64,000 nt of DNA from positions 29,138 to 93,137 of the forward strand of contig CAZTOU010000018.1 of NCBI GenBank assembly GCA_964615365.1. Reading direction: 5' to 3'. Shown here piece after piece: positions 41,440 through 49,017 of this stretch. Within the stretch, counting starts at the first letter, position 1. Each line of letters begins with the position of its first letter. Position numbers and translations under genes: made by a program. The DNA is from CAVXZE01 sp964615365 (lineage in GTDB: Bacteria; Myxococcota_A; UBA9160; UBA6930). A model generated the notes under the pieces. That model made no database searches. It was not told the origin of the DNA and saw nothing but the letters and a program-made list of their open reading frames with translations.

Positions 41440-42408
41440 CTACCCTTCCGTTTGCTCTTCACCTGCGCCATTCAGGCGCCATCCGCGATTCGTTGCCCGA
41501 TCCCCGCGCGCGAAGTGCGGCCGGTAGCGTCGCTCGTAATAGCTCGAGACGATCTCGCCGCTCTCCTCGCAGAGGATCCACTCCCAGTCGTGGGGCTCCG
41601 GGGGAAGCTCCCGGAGAACCGGGTGGGGACCCGTCAGCAGATCCTCCACCGCCTCGATGTCCTCGCCGTGTCGCCTGCGATAGGCCTCCCGAGCGCCGTC
41701 GAGAAATCGGGCGCGCCGCTCGGTCTCGATCTCCTCGAGCATCTTCTCGTACTCGGCCTTCGCTCGGGGGTCATCGGTGTCGGCCAGAAGCCTCTGGATC
41801 ATTCCGGCCGCCACCTCGATCCCCGCCTTTCCGGCGCGGAGCCGAGCGGCCAGGCCGGCCAGGTAGGGGGGCGAGCCCTCGATGCGCGAGGCCTCCCCGA
41901 GCCAGTGGGCAGCCAGCTCGTCCTCCTCCAGATAGTAGAAGTGGTTGAAGCCCAGGTAGAAACGGTTCCGCCACTCGTCGGGGTGATAATCGAGGGAGCG
42001 CTCGAGGAGCCGGTTCGCCTGGCGGACGTCCTCCTCGCTCCCGGTGAGCCAGACCGCCGCGAACCGGTAGGGATGGCCCACCCAGGGGTCCACAGTCGTC
42101 ACCACGTCGACGTAGCGGCCGAGCAGCGTCCCCTCGTCCTCGGGCCGCGCCGCGGAGCCGACGATCTGCACGGCCTGGATCCAGTAGTAGTCGGCCATCA
42201 CCGCGTGAAAGCCCACGGACGAGAGCTTCGCCACCTCGGGCCGCGGCACGAAGGGATCGCCGAGCTCGCGGCGGGTCTGGTTGGGAATCTGGCTGTGGAC
42301 GAGCCCCGCGCCGAGAGCCGCGACCGTCAGGAAGATGACTGCGAGGAGGCGAGCTCGGTTCAACGCTGGTGTTCTCCCGTCTTGCGGCGGGACGCAGGCG
42401 ATGTGCAA
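41440..42408 (-). CDS. pilG: PilG-like helical-repeat protein with one membrane anchor
   Basis: 322 residues. A hydrophobic N-terminal segment (LLAVIFLTVAALGAGLVHS) anchors the protein; the rest is TPR-like (LLERSLDYHPDEWRNRFYLG; DELAAHWLGEASRIEGSPPYL). It carries a conserved-looking FHAVMADYYWIQAVQIVG stretch after the membrane helix. Two nt before the pilH start. Called PilG from its place in the pilA-G-H-I-D order and from the anchored, repeat-rich layout; direct sequence comparison was not possible. Promoter probably in the 106 nt between its start and the pilin terminator. Confidence 0.65.
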   Translation of the reverse strand: MHIACVPPQDGRTPALNRARLLAVIFLTVAALGAGLVHSQIPNQTRRELGDPFVPRPEVAKLSSVGFHAVMADYYWIQAVQIVGSAARPEDEGTLLGRYVDVVTTVDPWVGHPYRFAAVWLTGSEEDVRQANRLLERSLDYHPDEWRNRFYLGFNHFYYLEEDELAAHWLGEASRIEGSPPYLAGLAARLRAGKAGIEVAAGMIQRLLADTDDPRAKAEYEKMLEEIETERRARFLDGAREAYRRRHGEDIEAVEDLLTGPHPVLRELPPEPHDWEWILCEESGEIVSSYYERRYRPHFARGDRATNRGWRLNGAGEEQTEG

Positions 42409-42514
42409 CCCGCGGCTGGTCGCTCTGGGTGAGCAGGGAACTTATTCGGATCAAATGAGACGCGGCTTTAGGGGGTTTGAAGTGCTGCGACCTGTCCGCG
42501 CTTCCCTAGGAACA

Positions 42515-42552
42515 GCGAGCCGCCCGTGGCGAAATCGCCACGGGCGGCTCGC
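42515..42552 (-). terminator. Strong hairpin after the second pilin gene
   Basis: GCGAGCCGCCCGTGGCGA and its exact complement form a perfect 18-bp stem with a 2-nt loop. It lies 19 nt after the stop of the pilin gene at 42571. No long T-run follows, so it may act as terminator or as an RNA-stabilising 3' end between the pilin genes and pilGHI. Confidence 0.75.
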
Positions 42553-42570
42553 GAGAGAGACACCGGGCCC

Positions 42571-43170
42571 TCAGTAGTCGTCGGCGAGGGGAAAGCCACA
42601 GGCGCCGGTGGACGGCACCTGACCGACGGTGTTCAAGTGGACGTCGCAGGTGACGGGATCGAAGGGCACCGTGAAGCCCCCGAATCCACTCGGCAACGTG
42701 ACACCCGCGCCGTCCGGGTTCACGTAGAGGAAGACGGAGACGAAGGTGTCGCCGTCGGTGTCGCCGTAGGCGGCGGCGGTGAAGGCGCCTCCCGCGACTT
42801 GGGTGTCGTAGTCGAAGAAAGTCGGGCCCTCGGGCTCCCAGCCGAGAGCGTGGAAGCCAGAGCCGGGGGGGTCCGACGGGAAGAGCCCTCCGCCGGCCTT
42901 CCAGTTCGCCTTGAACGAGGTGGGATGGCCTGCAAGCCCCGGCGAGGGGGCTGCCGCGATGAAGCCTCCCGACTCGTGGAAGTAGGCGAGCTGCGCCGTG
43001 CGCAGCGCCGCCAGGTTCACCTTGGCCTCGGACCGCTTCGAGCGGAGCTGGTAGAGCTGGAAGCTCGTGACCGCCGTGGCGGCGAGAATCCCGATCAGCG
43101 CGATCGTCACCATCAGCTCGATCAGCGTGAAGCCACCCTTGTGTCGACTCGCCCGCCGCGTCGCATTCAT
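42571..43170 (-). CDS. Type IV pilin-like protein (second pilin)
   Basis: 199 residues. The prepilin leader ends in KGG and is followed by FTLIELMVTIALIGILAATA, with Glu at +5, the PilD cleavage and assembly signature. The globular part has two cysteines at each end region (DPVTCDVHLN ... STGACGFPLADDY), a probable C-terminal disulfide loop. Divergent in the globular domain from the upstream pilin; possible minor pilin or alternative major pilin. Separated from it by a hairpin at 43200-43225. Confidence 0.9.
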   Translation of the reverse strand: MNATRRASRHKGGFTLIELMVTIALIGILAATAVTSFQLYQLRSKRSEAKVNLAALRTAQLAYFHESGGFIAAAPSPGLAGHPTSFKANWKAGGGLFPSDPPGSGFHALGWEPEGPTFFDYDTQVAGGAFTAAAYGDTDGDTFVSVFLYVNPDGAGVTLPSGFGGFTVPFDPVTCDVHLNTVGQVPSTGACGFPLADDY

Positions 43171-43199
43171 CTCGCGTCCCCCGGAGTCAGAAGATGGAT

Positions 43200-43225
43200 G
43201 GCGGGAGGGCCGGAGCCCTCCCGCC
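43200..43225 (-). terminator. Hairpin between the two pilin genes
   Basis: GGCGGGAGGGC and GCCCTCCCGCC form a perfect 11-bp stem with a 4-nt loop, 19 nt after the pilA stop. No U-tract follows on the minus strand, so it may attenuate read-through to the second pilin or protect the pilA mRNA, giving much higher pilA expression. Confidence 0.7.
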
Positions 43226-43243
43226 TTCAGGTTGACCTTTCAG

Positions 43244-43801
43244 CTAGAAGCGGCTCTGGCCGTCCGCGGCCGAGCACGGACCGGTCGTGTTGAGCAGATC
43301 GTTGGTCATCGACACACCGTTGTAGACGCCCGTGCCGGGACAGGCGCCGACCGCGATTCCGGGTCCTCCGCCGGGCGGTGTGTGAACGTAGCCCCACTCA
43401 TTGTTGGTGCCGTCGCCGTCGATGTCGGATGTTCCATGGACCGTGTAGAGGGTGGGGGTACCGGACGCATAGGACACCTGGTACTGGTAATACACCTCAC
43501 CCTCGGGGAACCAACCGATGGTGTCGAAGCCCGTTGCGGGAGTGGGCCAGTCGGTCTTGTCGTTCCCCGGGAGCGTCGTGGGCTGCTGAGCGGCACTCAC
43601 GTAGGTGTTGTACTCGGCGAAGTAGGCCTCTTCGGCGGTTCGGATCCCCGCGATGTTGGTCTTGCCCTCGCCCACGCGGGAGCGGAGCTGGAAGCGGAGG
43701 AAGTTCGGGATGGCGATGGCCGCCAGAATCCCGATGATGGCGACCACGATCATCAGCTCGATGAGCGTAAAGCCGCCGCTTCGCGTGTGGAGTCTACGCA
43801 T
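43244..43801 (-). CDS. pilA: Type IV major pilin PilA
   Basis: 185 residues. Short basic leader (MRRLHTRSGG) is followed by the textbook pilin helix FTLIELMIVVAIIGILAAIA with Glu+5, then FLRFQLRSRVGEGKTNIAGI. Cysteines near the end (GACPGTGVYNG; TTGPCSAADG) could form the D-loop disulfide. ATG 43801 has GGAG 10 nt upstream. A sigma-54 promoter lies ~115 nt upstream. The protein would be cleaved by the nearby PilD and polymerised into the pilus used for surface motility. Confidence 0.94.
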   Translation of the reverse strand: MRRLHTRSGGFTLIELMIVVAIIGILAAIAIPNFLRFQLRSRVGEGKTNIAGIRTAEEAYFAEYNTYVSAAQQPTTLPGNDKTDWPTPATGFDTIGWFPEGEVYYQYQVSYASGTPTLYTVHGTSDIDGDGTNNEWGYVHTPPGGGPGIAVGACPGTGVYNGVSMTNDLLNTTGPCSAADGQSRF

Positions 43802-44103
43802 TTCTCTGAATCTCCTGATTTCGAGCGCCGCGTCTCGACGGAACGACTTGCTCCCCGGGACTCCACCAGATTTCGGCTCGGCGGCTGCGCTCGGATCGGC
43901 GTTCGTCAGGGGAAGTAGCAACCGACGTGCCAATCAATGCGACCTGGCCGCACTGATCGGCAGGTGGCGCCGTTGACCTGAGCAACGAACGGGTTTCTCG
44001 AGGATCGAGATTCCCGAGCGGAGGCCGGCGGGCCTGCGCTCGCGGCGGATCGGAGTGACGAAATCCGGCGCCCCGGGAGACGCGTTTCGTCACCCCCGCC
44101 GCG
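43802..44103. other. 302-nt intergenic region holding the pilA promoter and leader
   Basis: Separates pilA from the large MFS/SAM/TPR gene. It holds the sigma-54 site at 43917-43932 and a predicted ~105-nt 5' untranslated leader. Upstream of the site (43933-44060) would be the place for activator (PilR-type) binding, but no repeat is obvious. A short inverted sequence TTTCTCGAGGATCGAGATT lies near 43995-44013. No gene is seen. Confidence 0.6.
43917..43932 (-). promoter_or_regulatory. Sigma-54 promoter of pilA
   Basis: On the minus strand the sequence is TGGCAC-GTCGG-TTGCT, an exact match to the -24/-12 consensus with correct spacing (GG and GC twelve bases apart). The predicted start is near 43906. 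pilA is sigma-54/PilSR-dependent in Myxococcus, Pseudomonas and others, so gene and promoter type agree. No pilS or pilR is in the window. Confidence 0.88.
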
Positions 44104-47100
44104 CTAGCGATCCAAGGCGGAAGAGACCGCAGCGGCGCCGATCTCCTCCGGCGGGCGCTCGGGGAGCAGGGGCAGCCCGGACTCCAGGCGGAAGCGGTTC
44201 TCGGCCGCCACGGCGTCCGCCAGTGTCGGCGCCCAGCCGCGGAGCTTCGCCAGCGCTGCGTGGAGGCCCTCGGCGTCCTGCCGCGCCAGGGCGAGCCGCG
44301 CCTTCAGCAGGAGCACTTCCGTCTCGGTGGGCATCAGCGCCTCGGCCCTCGAGAGCCACGCCTCCGTCTCCCCGAGCCGCTCCTCCGTGAGCGCCCGCTT
44401 CGCCTTCTGAATCCAAGGCATCGCCCTGGTGGCGCGCTCGCGGTGATCCACCTCGCGAAAGCTCCGGGCTGCCAGCCGATCGCCGGCGGCTTCGGCGAGC
44501 TCGGCCATCACCGCATTCACACCGGGCAGCTTGCGGCCTTCCTCCGTATCCCTGAAGCGCCGGAGGGCCTCGTAGGCGGCGCGGATCGCCTCCCCGCCCT
44601 CCCGGCTTCGCAGCGCCGCCTTCGCCTCGTACAGGGCGATCTGCGGGAAGCGCCCCCGCTCCGCCTCGGGAATCCGGCGGATCCACTGCCAGGCCTCCTC
44701 GGGATCCACTCGATCGAGAACCCGTGCGGCGTCGAAGGCGTCCCGGGGATCGTGCGAGCGCGCATGGGCCAGGGCGAAAGTACGAGCAGCCTCGGCAAAC
44801 GCTCTCTTCCGGACCTCCTGGTGGACGGCGAGTGTGCGCAACGGCTCGGGCCGGTCGGGGTGCTCCTCGGCGAGCCCCCGCAGCGCCTCGACACCTTGGG
44901 CCTCCGTCTCCTCGCGGCGCGTGGCCAGGTCAGCGCGAAGGGTTGCGACGAGGACGGGGTCGAGGTTCTCTGCGTGGTTGCGCAGCAGCCGCTCGAGCTT
45001 CGCGGCAGGGGAGTTCTCTCCGGGACCGCGGACGAGCTCCAGCAGCTTCCGGGCGACGGCCGCAACGTCGACGTCTCCCCGCAGCGGGGGAAGCACCGGG
45101 GCATCCGGGGCGAGCTTCGCCTCCACCTCTCCGAAGTCGAGATCTCCCCAGCCGTGGCGGCTGACGGCCCGAGTCTCGATGAAAGCGTTGTCGTCGGTGT
45201 TGGCCGCGCCCGGCGCGACCGCGGCGAAGTCCGCAGCCGTACCCTCGAAGCGCGCGAGGACATCCTCGACGCGCTCGATCCCGTGGAAGCCGAGCAGCGA
45301 GCGAATCCGCGGATCGTCCATCCGCCCGGAGATCTCGGCGGGATCCAGGATCACCGGACGCCGCATTCCGAGCAGCAGGAATGCGGACCGATCCTGTCCC
45401 AGGGCGACATCGGCCACCACCGCGCCGGGGAAGACCCGCTCGAAGCTCGCGATCACCGCCAGGAGCATCTCGGGGGTGGTCCGAAAGCCGTTCAGCCACA
45501 TCGCGAAGACTCCGCCGCCGCGCAGATTGTCCCGGGCCAGCGCGAAGAACTCCTCGGTGAAGAGGTTGGCGGCCCCCATCAGCCAGGGATGGCTCGGCTG
45601 CGAAGTGATGACGTCGTAGCTGCCCCCGCCCTGGTAGCGACCCAGCAGGAGTTCGTTGCGTCCGTCGTTCACGCGCAGCCGCACCCGCGGATCTTCCAGC
45701 GGATTCCGGCGCCCCTCGTACAGCAGCTCGGCGCCGCGCACCACGCCCTCCTCGAGCTCCACGACGTCGATCCTCGGAATCGGGGTCCGCACCAGGGCCT
45801 CGACAGTGTTCCCCCCGCCCAGGCCGATCACCAGCGCGCGCTCCGGAGACTCGGCAGCCAGATAGGGGAGAATCCCGAGAAGCGTCGTGGTCAGGGGAAG
45901 ATAGGGAGGAGCGAGCATGGATCCGGCTTCGAGGAGACCGTTCGTCAGCAGAGAACGACCCAAAGGGCGCTGGAACACGGTCACCACCGAGTTCCTTCCC
46001 TCCAGCATCAGGAGCTGATCCTCGATCGTACGCTGCACGCGGGTGCGGTAATCGGAGAGGTCCGAGAACTCGATCCGCCTTCCGGCGACGGTTCGATCGA
46101 TCTGGACTCCGTTGAACGAGAAGCTGACCAGGACGAGAACGCCAAGGGCCGCCGCGCTCGCCGACAGGCGCTGGCGTCCACGGCGGGTCTGGAAGCGGAG
46201 CAGCACCAGGAGCGCGATCAAGAGCTCGATCTGGATGAGCCCGAAGAGCGTGGCATCCATCCCGAGAGCGGTGTTGGCCCAGAAGCCAATCAGCAGGCTG
46301 GCCACGATCGCGCCGACCGTGTTCACGGCGATGGCCATGCCCATCCCCTCCCCGACGGCCTGGGCGCGGTTGGTGTAGATCCGGATCAGGATCGGGAAGG
46401 CGGCCCCGAAGAGGAGCGCGGGCAGCAGCACGATTGGTACCACCAACAGGAAGAGGAGGTGGGTGGTGTCGCCAGCGTCGAACCAGGCCAACAAGCGACC
46501 ATTCGCGTAGGGCAGAAAGGGGACCAGTGCCATGCCGGCGCTCACCGCGAGTGCGATTCCCGCGTGCAGGAGACCGAAGGCGCGAGGGAGGTCGCGGATG
46601 CGGTCGACGAAGGGAGAGATGGCCAGGCTGCCGGCGCCGATCCCGAACAGGTACGCGGACAGAACGGCCGCAAAGCCTTGGAGGGTCCCCTCCATCACGA
46701 TGCCGAAGAGCTTCGACCAGACCATCTCGTAGCCGATCGCCACGAACCCCGAGATCCCGAAGAAGACGAGGAACGCGGCGCGATCGCGGCTCGGCTCTGC
46801 GGTCGGCTCACCGGCGCAGGACGCGCCCGCATCCGCATCCCGAGTGGCGACGGTCTGCCGGCCGGCGAGCGCGAACACCCCGGCGGCGATGAGCAGGTTC
46901 ACCGCGCCGGCCAGGATCACCGACCCGGCCAGCCCCAAGGCGGGGATCAGCCAGAAACCGCACAGGTAGGCGCCGCTCACCGCACCCAGGGTGTTGGCGG
47001 CGTACAGGATCGCGCTCCAGCGGCCCAGGGTGCCATCGCTCCCCACGACGCCCCTCGCGACGACCGGGAGCGTCGCGCCCATGGCGACCGTCGGCGGAAG

Positions 47101-47460
47101 CAGCACGAGGGCCGCCGCGAGAAGTCGGATCATCGCGATCGCGACGGCGCCGTGGTCGGCGCCTACCAGGGCGTAGATGGCGTCCAGCCCCCGGAGCAGT
47201 GGCAGCGATCCCAGGGCGAAAGCACCGATGCCCAGCTCGAGGAGCGCATAGACGCGGAGCGGTCTGCTGATGCGCTGGATGCGACGCGCCGCCAGCCAGT
47301 TCCCAATCGCCATCCCGCCGAAGAAGACCGCCAGCACCGTTCCGATCGCCTCGGTGGTGGTGCCGAAGGCGAAGCCCAGAAGCCGGGTCCAGATGATCTC
47401 GTAGACCAGGGCCGTGAACCCCGAGAACACCAGGGCCAGCGCAGCGGCACGGCGCTTCAT
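44104..47460 (-). CDS. Large MFS / spermidine-synthase-like / TPR membrane protein
   Basis: 1,118 residues. About 14 membrane helices fill residues 1-430 (ALALVFSGFTALVYEIIWTR repeated later as FFGISGFVAIGYEMVWSKLF, so two related halves). Residues ~470-760 are a class I SAM-binding, spermidine-synthase-like domain: ALVIGLGGGNTVEAL, VVELEEGVVRGA, VNDGRNELL. Spermidine synthases use Asp residues in a V-D-S-S-D-P type motif; here it reads ITSQPSHPW, so polyamine synthesis is unlikely. The remaining ~350 residues are TPR-like helices. Fused MFS/SpeE proteins are widespread but functionally obscure. It lies alone on the minus strand upstream of pilA, divergent from the kinase gene. Confidence 0.8.
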   Translation of the reverse strand: MKRRAAALALVFSGFTALVYEIIWTRLLGFAFGTTTEAIGTVLAVFFGGMAIGNWLAARRIQRISRPLRVYALLELGIGAFALGSLPLLRGLDAIYALVGADHGAVAIAMIRLLAAALVLLPPTVAMGATLPVVARGVVGSDGTLGRWSAILYAANTLGAVSGAYLCGFWLIPALGLAGSVILAGAVNLLIAAGVFALAGRQTVATRDADAGASCAGEPTAEPSRDRAAFLVFFGISGFVAIGYEMVWSKLFGIVMEGTLQGFAAVLSAYLFGIGAGSLAISPFVDRIRDLPRAFGLLHAGIALAVSAGMALVPFLPYANGRLLAWFDAGDTTHLLFLLVVPIVLLPALLFGAAFPILIRIYTNRAQAVGEGMGMAIAVNTVGAIVASLLIGFWANTALGMDATLFGLIQIELLIALLVLLRFQTRRGRQRLSASAAALGVLVLVSFSFNGVQIDRTVAGRRIEFSDLSDYRTRVQRTIEDQLLMLEGRNSVVTVFQRPLGRSLLTNGLLEAGSMLAPPYLPLTTTLLGILPYLAAESPERALVIGLGGGNTVEALVRTPIPRIDVVELEEGVVRGAELLYEGRRNPLEDPRVRLRVNDGRNELLLGRYQGGGSYDVITSQPSHPWLMGAANLFTEEFFALARDNLRGGGVFAMWLNGFRTTPEMLLAVIASFERVFPGAVVADVALGQDRSAFLLLGMRRPVILDPAEISGRMDDPRIRSLLGFHGIERVEDVLARFEGTAADFAAVAPGAANTDDNAFIETRAVSRHGWGDLDFGEVEAKLAPDAPVLPPLRGDVDVAAVARKLLELVRGPGENSPAAKLERLLRNHAENLDPVLVATLRADLATRREETEAQGVEALRGLAEEHPDRPEPLRTLAVHQEVRKRAFAEAARTFALAHARSHDPRDAFDAARVLDRVDPEEAWQWIRRIPEAERGRFPQIALYEAKAALRSREGGEAIRAAYEALRRFRDTEEGRKLPGVNAVMAELAEAAGDRLAARSFREVDHRERATRAMPWIQKAKRALTEERLGETEAWLSRAEALMPTETEVLLLKARLALARQDAEGLHAALAKLRGWAPTLADAVAAENRFRLESGLPLLPERPPEEIGAAAVSSALDR

Positions 47461-47666
47461 TTGCTTCCCTTCGGGGTGTGGCGTCAGCAGCGGGGGCTGG
47501 CAGGCTCGCGATTCCCTTGGCGTTTCGGCATCCGCTCGAAGCCGCTTGAGCAGGCTTCAGCCAGGGGATGTGTGGATCTGGCGACGGCCCTTTCCGCGGC
47601 GGCGAAACTCCGGCACCCTGCGCCCCGGGATCTCGTCCGCATGTCACCGGAAACCTCGATTCGACC

Positions 47667-48269
47667 GTGAGTGACTCGACCCGTCGTCCGGCGATCTCCC
47701 GTGGGGAGCTGGCGAGGTGTACAGCCGCCGTGCTGAACCACGGCAACCGCCGCAACCCGGACGTGTTGCTGGTCGAGGTCGGCGGACGCCGGATCGTGGT
47801 CAAGGACTTCGCGCCGCGCGGCTTCTGGGTACGGGCCACCATCGGGCGCTGGATCACCGCCAGGGAGGTGCGGGCGTTGCGGGCCCTCGACGGCCTGCCG
47901 GCGGTGCCGCGTCTGCTGGGCCCGATCGACGCGTTGGCCTTCGCCGTCGAGTACCGCCCCGGGAGACGCATGTCGCGAAAGCTGGCGGGAGACATCCCAC
48001 CCGAGTTCCTGGGGCGGCTGGAGGCGGCGCTTCGCGAGATGCACCGGCGAGGCGTAGCCCACCTCGACCTGCGCCACCGCAGCAACGTGCTGTTGGGTGA
48101 GGACGGCGCTCCGGTGCTGATCGACTTCGGCTCGGCGCTGACCTTCCGCCCAGGGGGCTTCCTCTCCCGCTGGCTGCTTCCCCTGCTCGGGCGGATCGAT
48201 CTCGCTGCGCTCGAGAAGTGGCGTGTCCGGCTCACTCCCTCGACTTCGGATCCGGCTCGGGCGGGGTAG
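47667..48269 (+). CDS. Minimal lipopolysaccharide-kinase-like (WaaP/RIO-type) protein
   Basis: About 200 residues in a compact kinase fold: Lys in RRIVVKDFAPRG, helix Glu in AREVRALRAL, catalytic HLDLRHRSNVLL loop, and metal-binding IDFGSAL. These are the key residues of Kdo/heptose kinases, though the protein is short. GTG 47667 is chosen because similarity starts soon after; the frame extends to 47568. Its 3' end overlaps the convergent exonuclease gene by 38 bp. Plausible role: phosphorylation of lipid A core sugar, relevant to the surface-modification genes nearby; substrate unproven. Confidence 0.7.
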   Translation: MSDSTRRPAISRGELARCTAAVLNHGNRRNPDVLLVEVGGRRIVVKDFAPRGFWVRATIGRWITAREVRALRALDGLPAVPRLLGPIDALAFAVEYRPGRRMSRKLAGDIPPEFLGRLEAALREMHRRGVAHLDLRHRSNVLLGEDGAPVLIDFGSALTFRPGGFLSRWLLPLLGRIDLAALEKWRVRLTPSTSDPARAG

Positions 48270-48885
48270 CGGCGTCGGGAAGCGGGCGCGGGGCGAGACG
48301 CCCGATGTAGTGACGGTAGGTCTCGAGAGTGAGCCGCGCGTCCGCCAGCGCGCGGTGGGCGACCGGACCGTCGACGAGGCCGGCACTCAGCGCCGCCTGA
48401 CGCAGCGAGAGCGCCGGCACCGTCTCGCCTGCCACCAGCGACCAGGAGTAGTAGAGCGTCGCCAGGTCGATCACGTGGTAGTCGAAGGGGTAGGGAATCC
48501 CGCAGCTCTTGAAGCCTCGCTCCAGGAACAGCACGTCCATGCGCACATTCTGGCCGGCTGGAACGATGGTCTTCCCCTTCGGAAACAGCGCCGAGACCTC
48601 GGTCAGGGCCTGGCGGAGCGGGACCCCGTGCTCTTCCCATTCCTTGGGGTCATAGCCGAAGAGCTCTGCGGCCTCAGGGGTGATTCGATCGGGGCGACCG
48701 ATCACCTTCCACTCACCGGTCCCGCACTCCACCAGCCGGTAGTCGGTGACGATGACACCGATCTCGGTGATGTCGTGCAGTTCGGGATCGAGACCGCCGA
48801 ACTCGCAGTCCAGGAAGGCGAAAGCGAATTCGGGCAAACTCCTCGAAGCTCCGTCCTGCTGGCTGGCACTCCCCACCGGAGTCAA
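48232..48885 (-). CDS. DEDDh 3'-5' exonuclease (DnaQ/RNase T superfamily)
   Basis: 217 residues with the three exonuclease motifs: ExoI FLDCEFGGLDPE (Asp-x-Glu), ExoII AGQNVRMDVLFLE (Asp) and ExoIII HRALADARLTLE (His...Asp). The layout fits a stand-alone epsilon-like or RNase T-like exonuclease; no polymerase or BRCT part is attached, so DNA proofreading versus RNA trimming cannot be decided. Convergent with the kinase gene. Confidence 0.82.
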   Translation of the reverse strand: MTPVGSASQQDGASRSLPEFAFAFLDCEFGGLDPELHDITEIGVIVTDYRLVECGTGEWKVIGRPDRITPEAAELFGYDPKEWEEHGVPLRQALTEVSALFPKGKTIVPAGQNVRMDVLFLERGFKSCGIPYPFDYHVIDLATLYYSWSLVAGETVPALSLRQAALSAGLVDGPVAHRALADARLTLETYRHYIGRLAPRPLPDAATPPEPDPKSRE

Positions 48886-49017
48886 ACCTGAGTCGAACTC
48901 GGGTGGGAAGTCAAAAATCTAGCAGAGTCAATGGGTTGCGAAAGTGCCACTTCGCCGAGGAGATTGGGCGGCCGCTCACGGCTCCTGCGCGCCACGCCTG
49001 CGGTGTCGTCGCTCCTG

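Noticed and set aside
44104..47460. Spermidine synthase (speE) annotation
   Set aside because: The SAM fold is there but the acidic substrate-binding motif is replaced by SQPSHPW; polyamine function is not supported.
44260..47670. 1,136-codon open frame on the plus strand
   Set aside because: Antisense shadow of the MFS/SAM/TPR gene; composition is low-complexity Gln/Glu/Arg/Gly, a GC-rich artefact.
47484..48386. 300-codon minus-strand frame over the kinase gene
   Set aside because: Shadow of the kinase-like gene; the plus-strand frame has the kinase catalytic motifs.
48945..48965. Possible sigma-54 site (GTGGCAC... on the minus strand)
   Set aside because: It has TGGCAC but no TTGC at the -12 position, so it fails the consensus.
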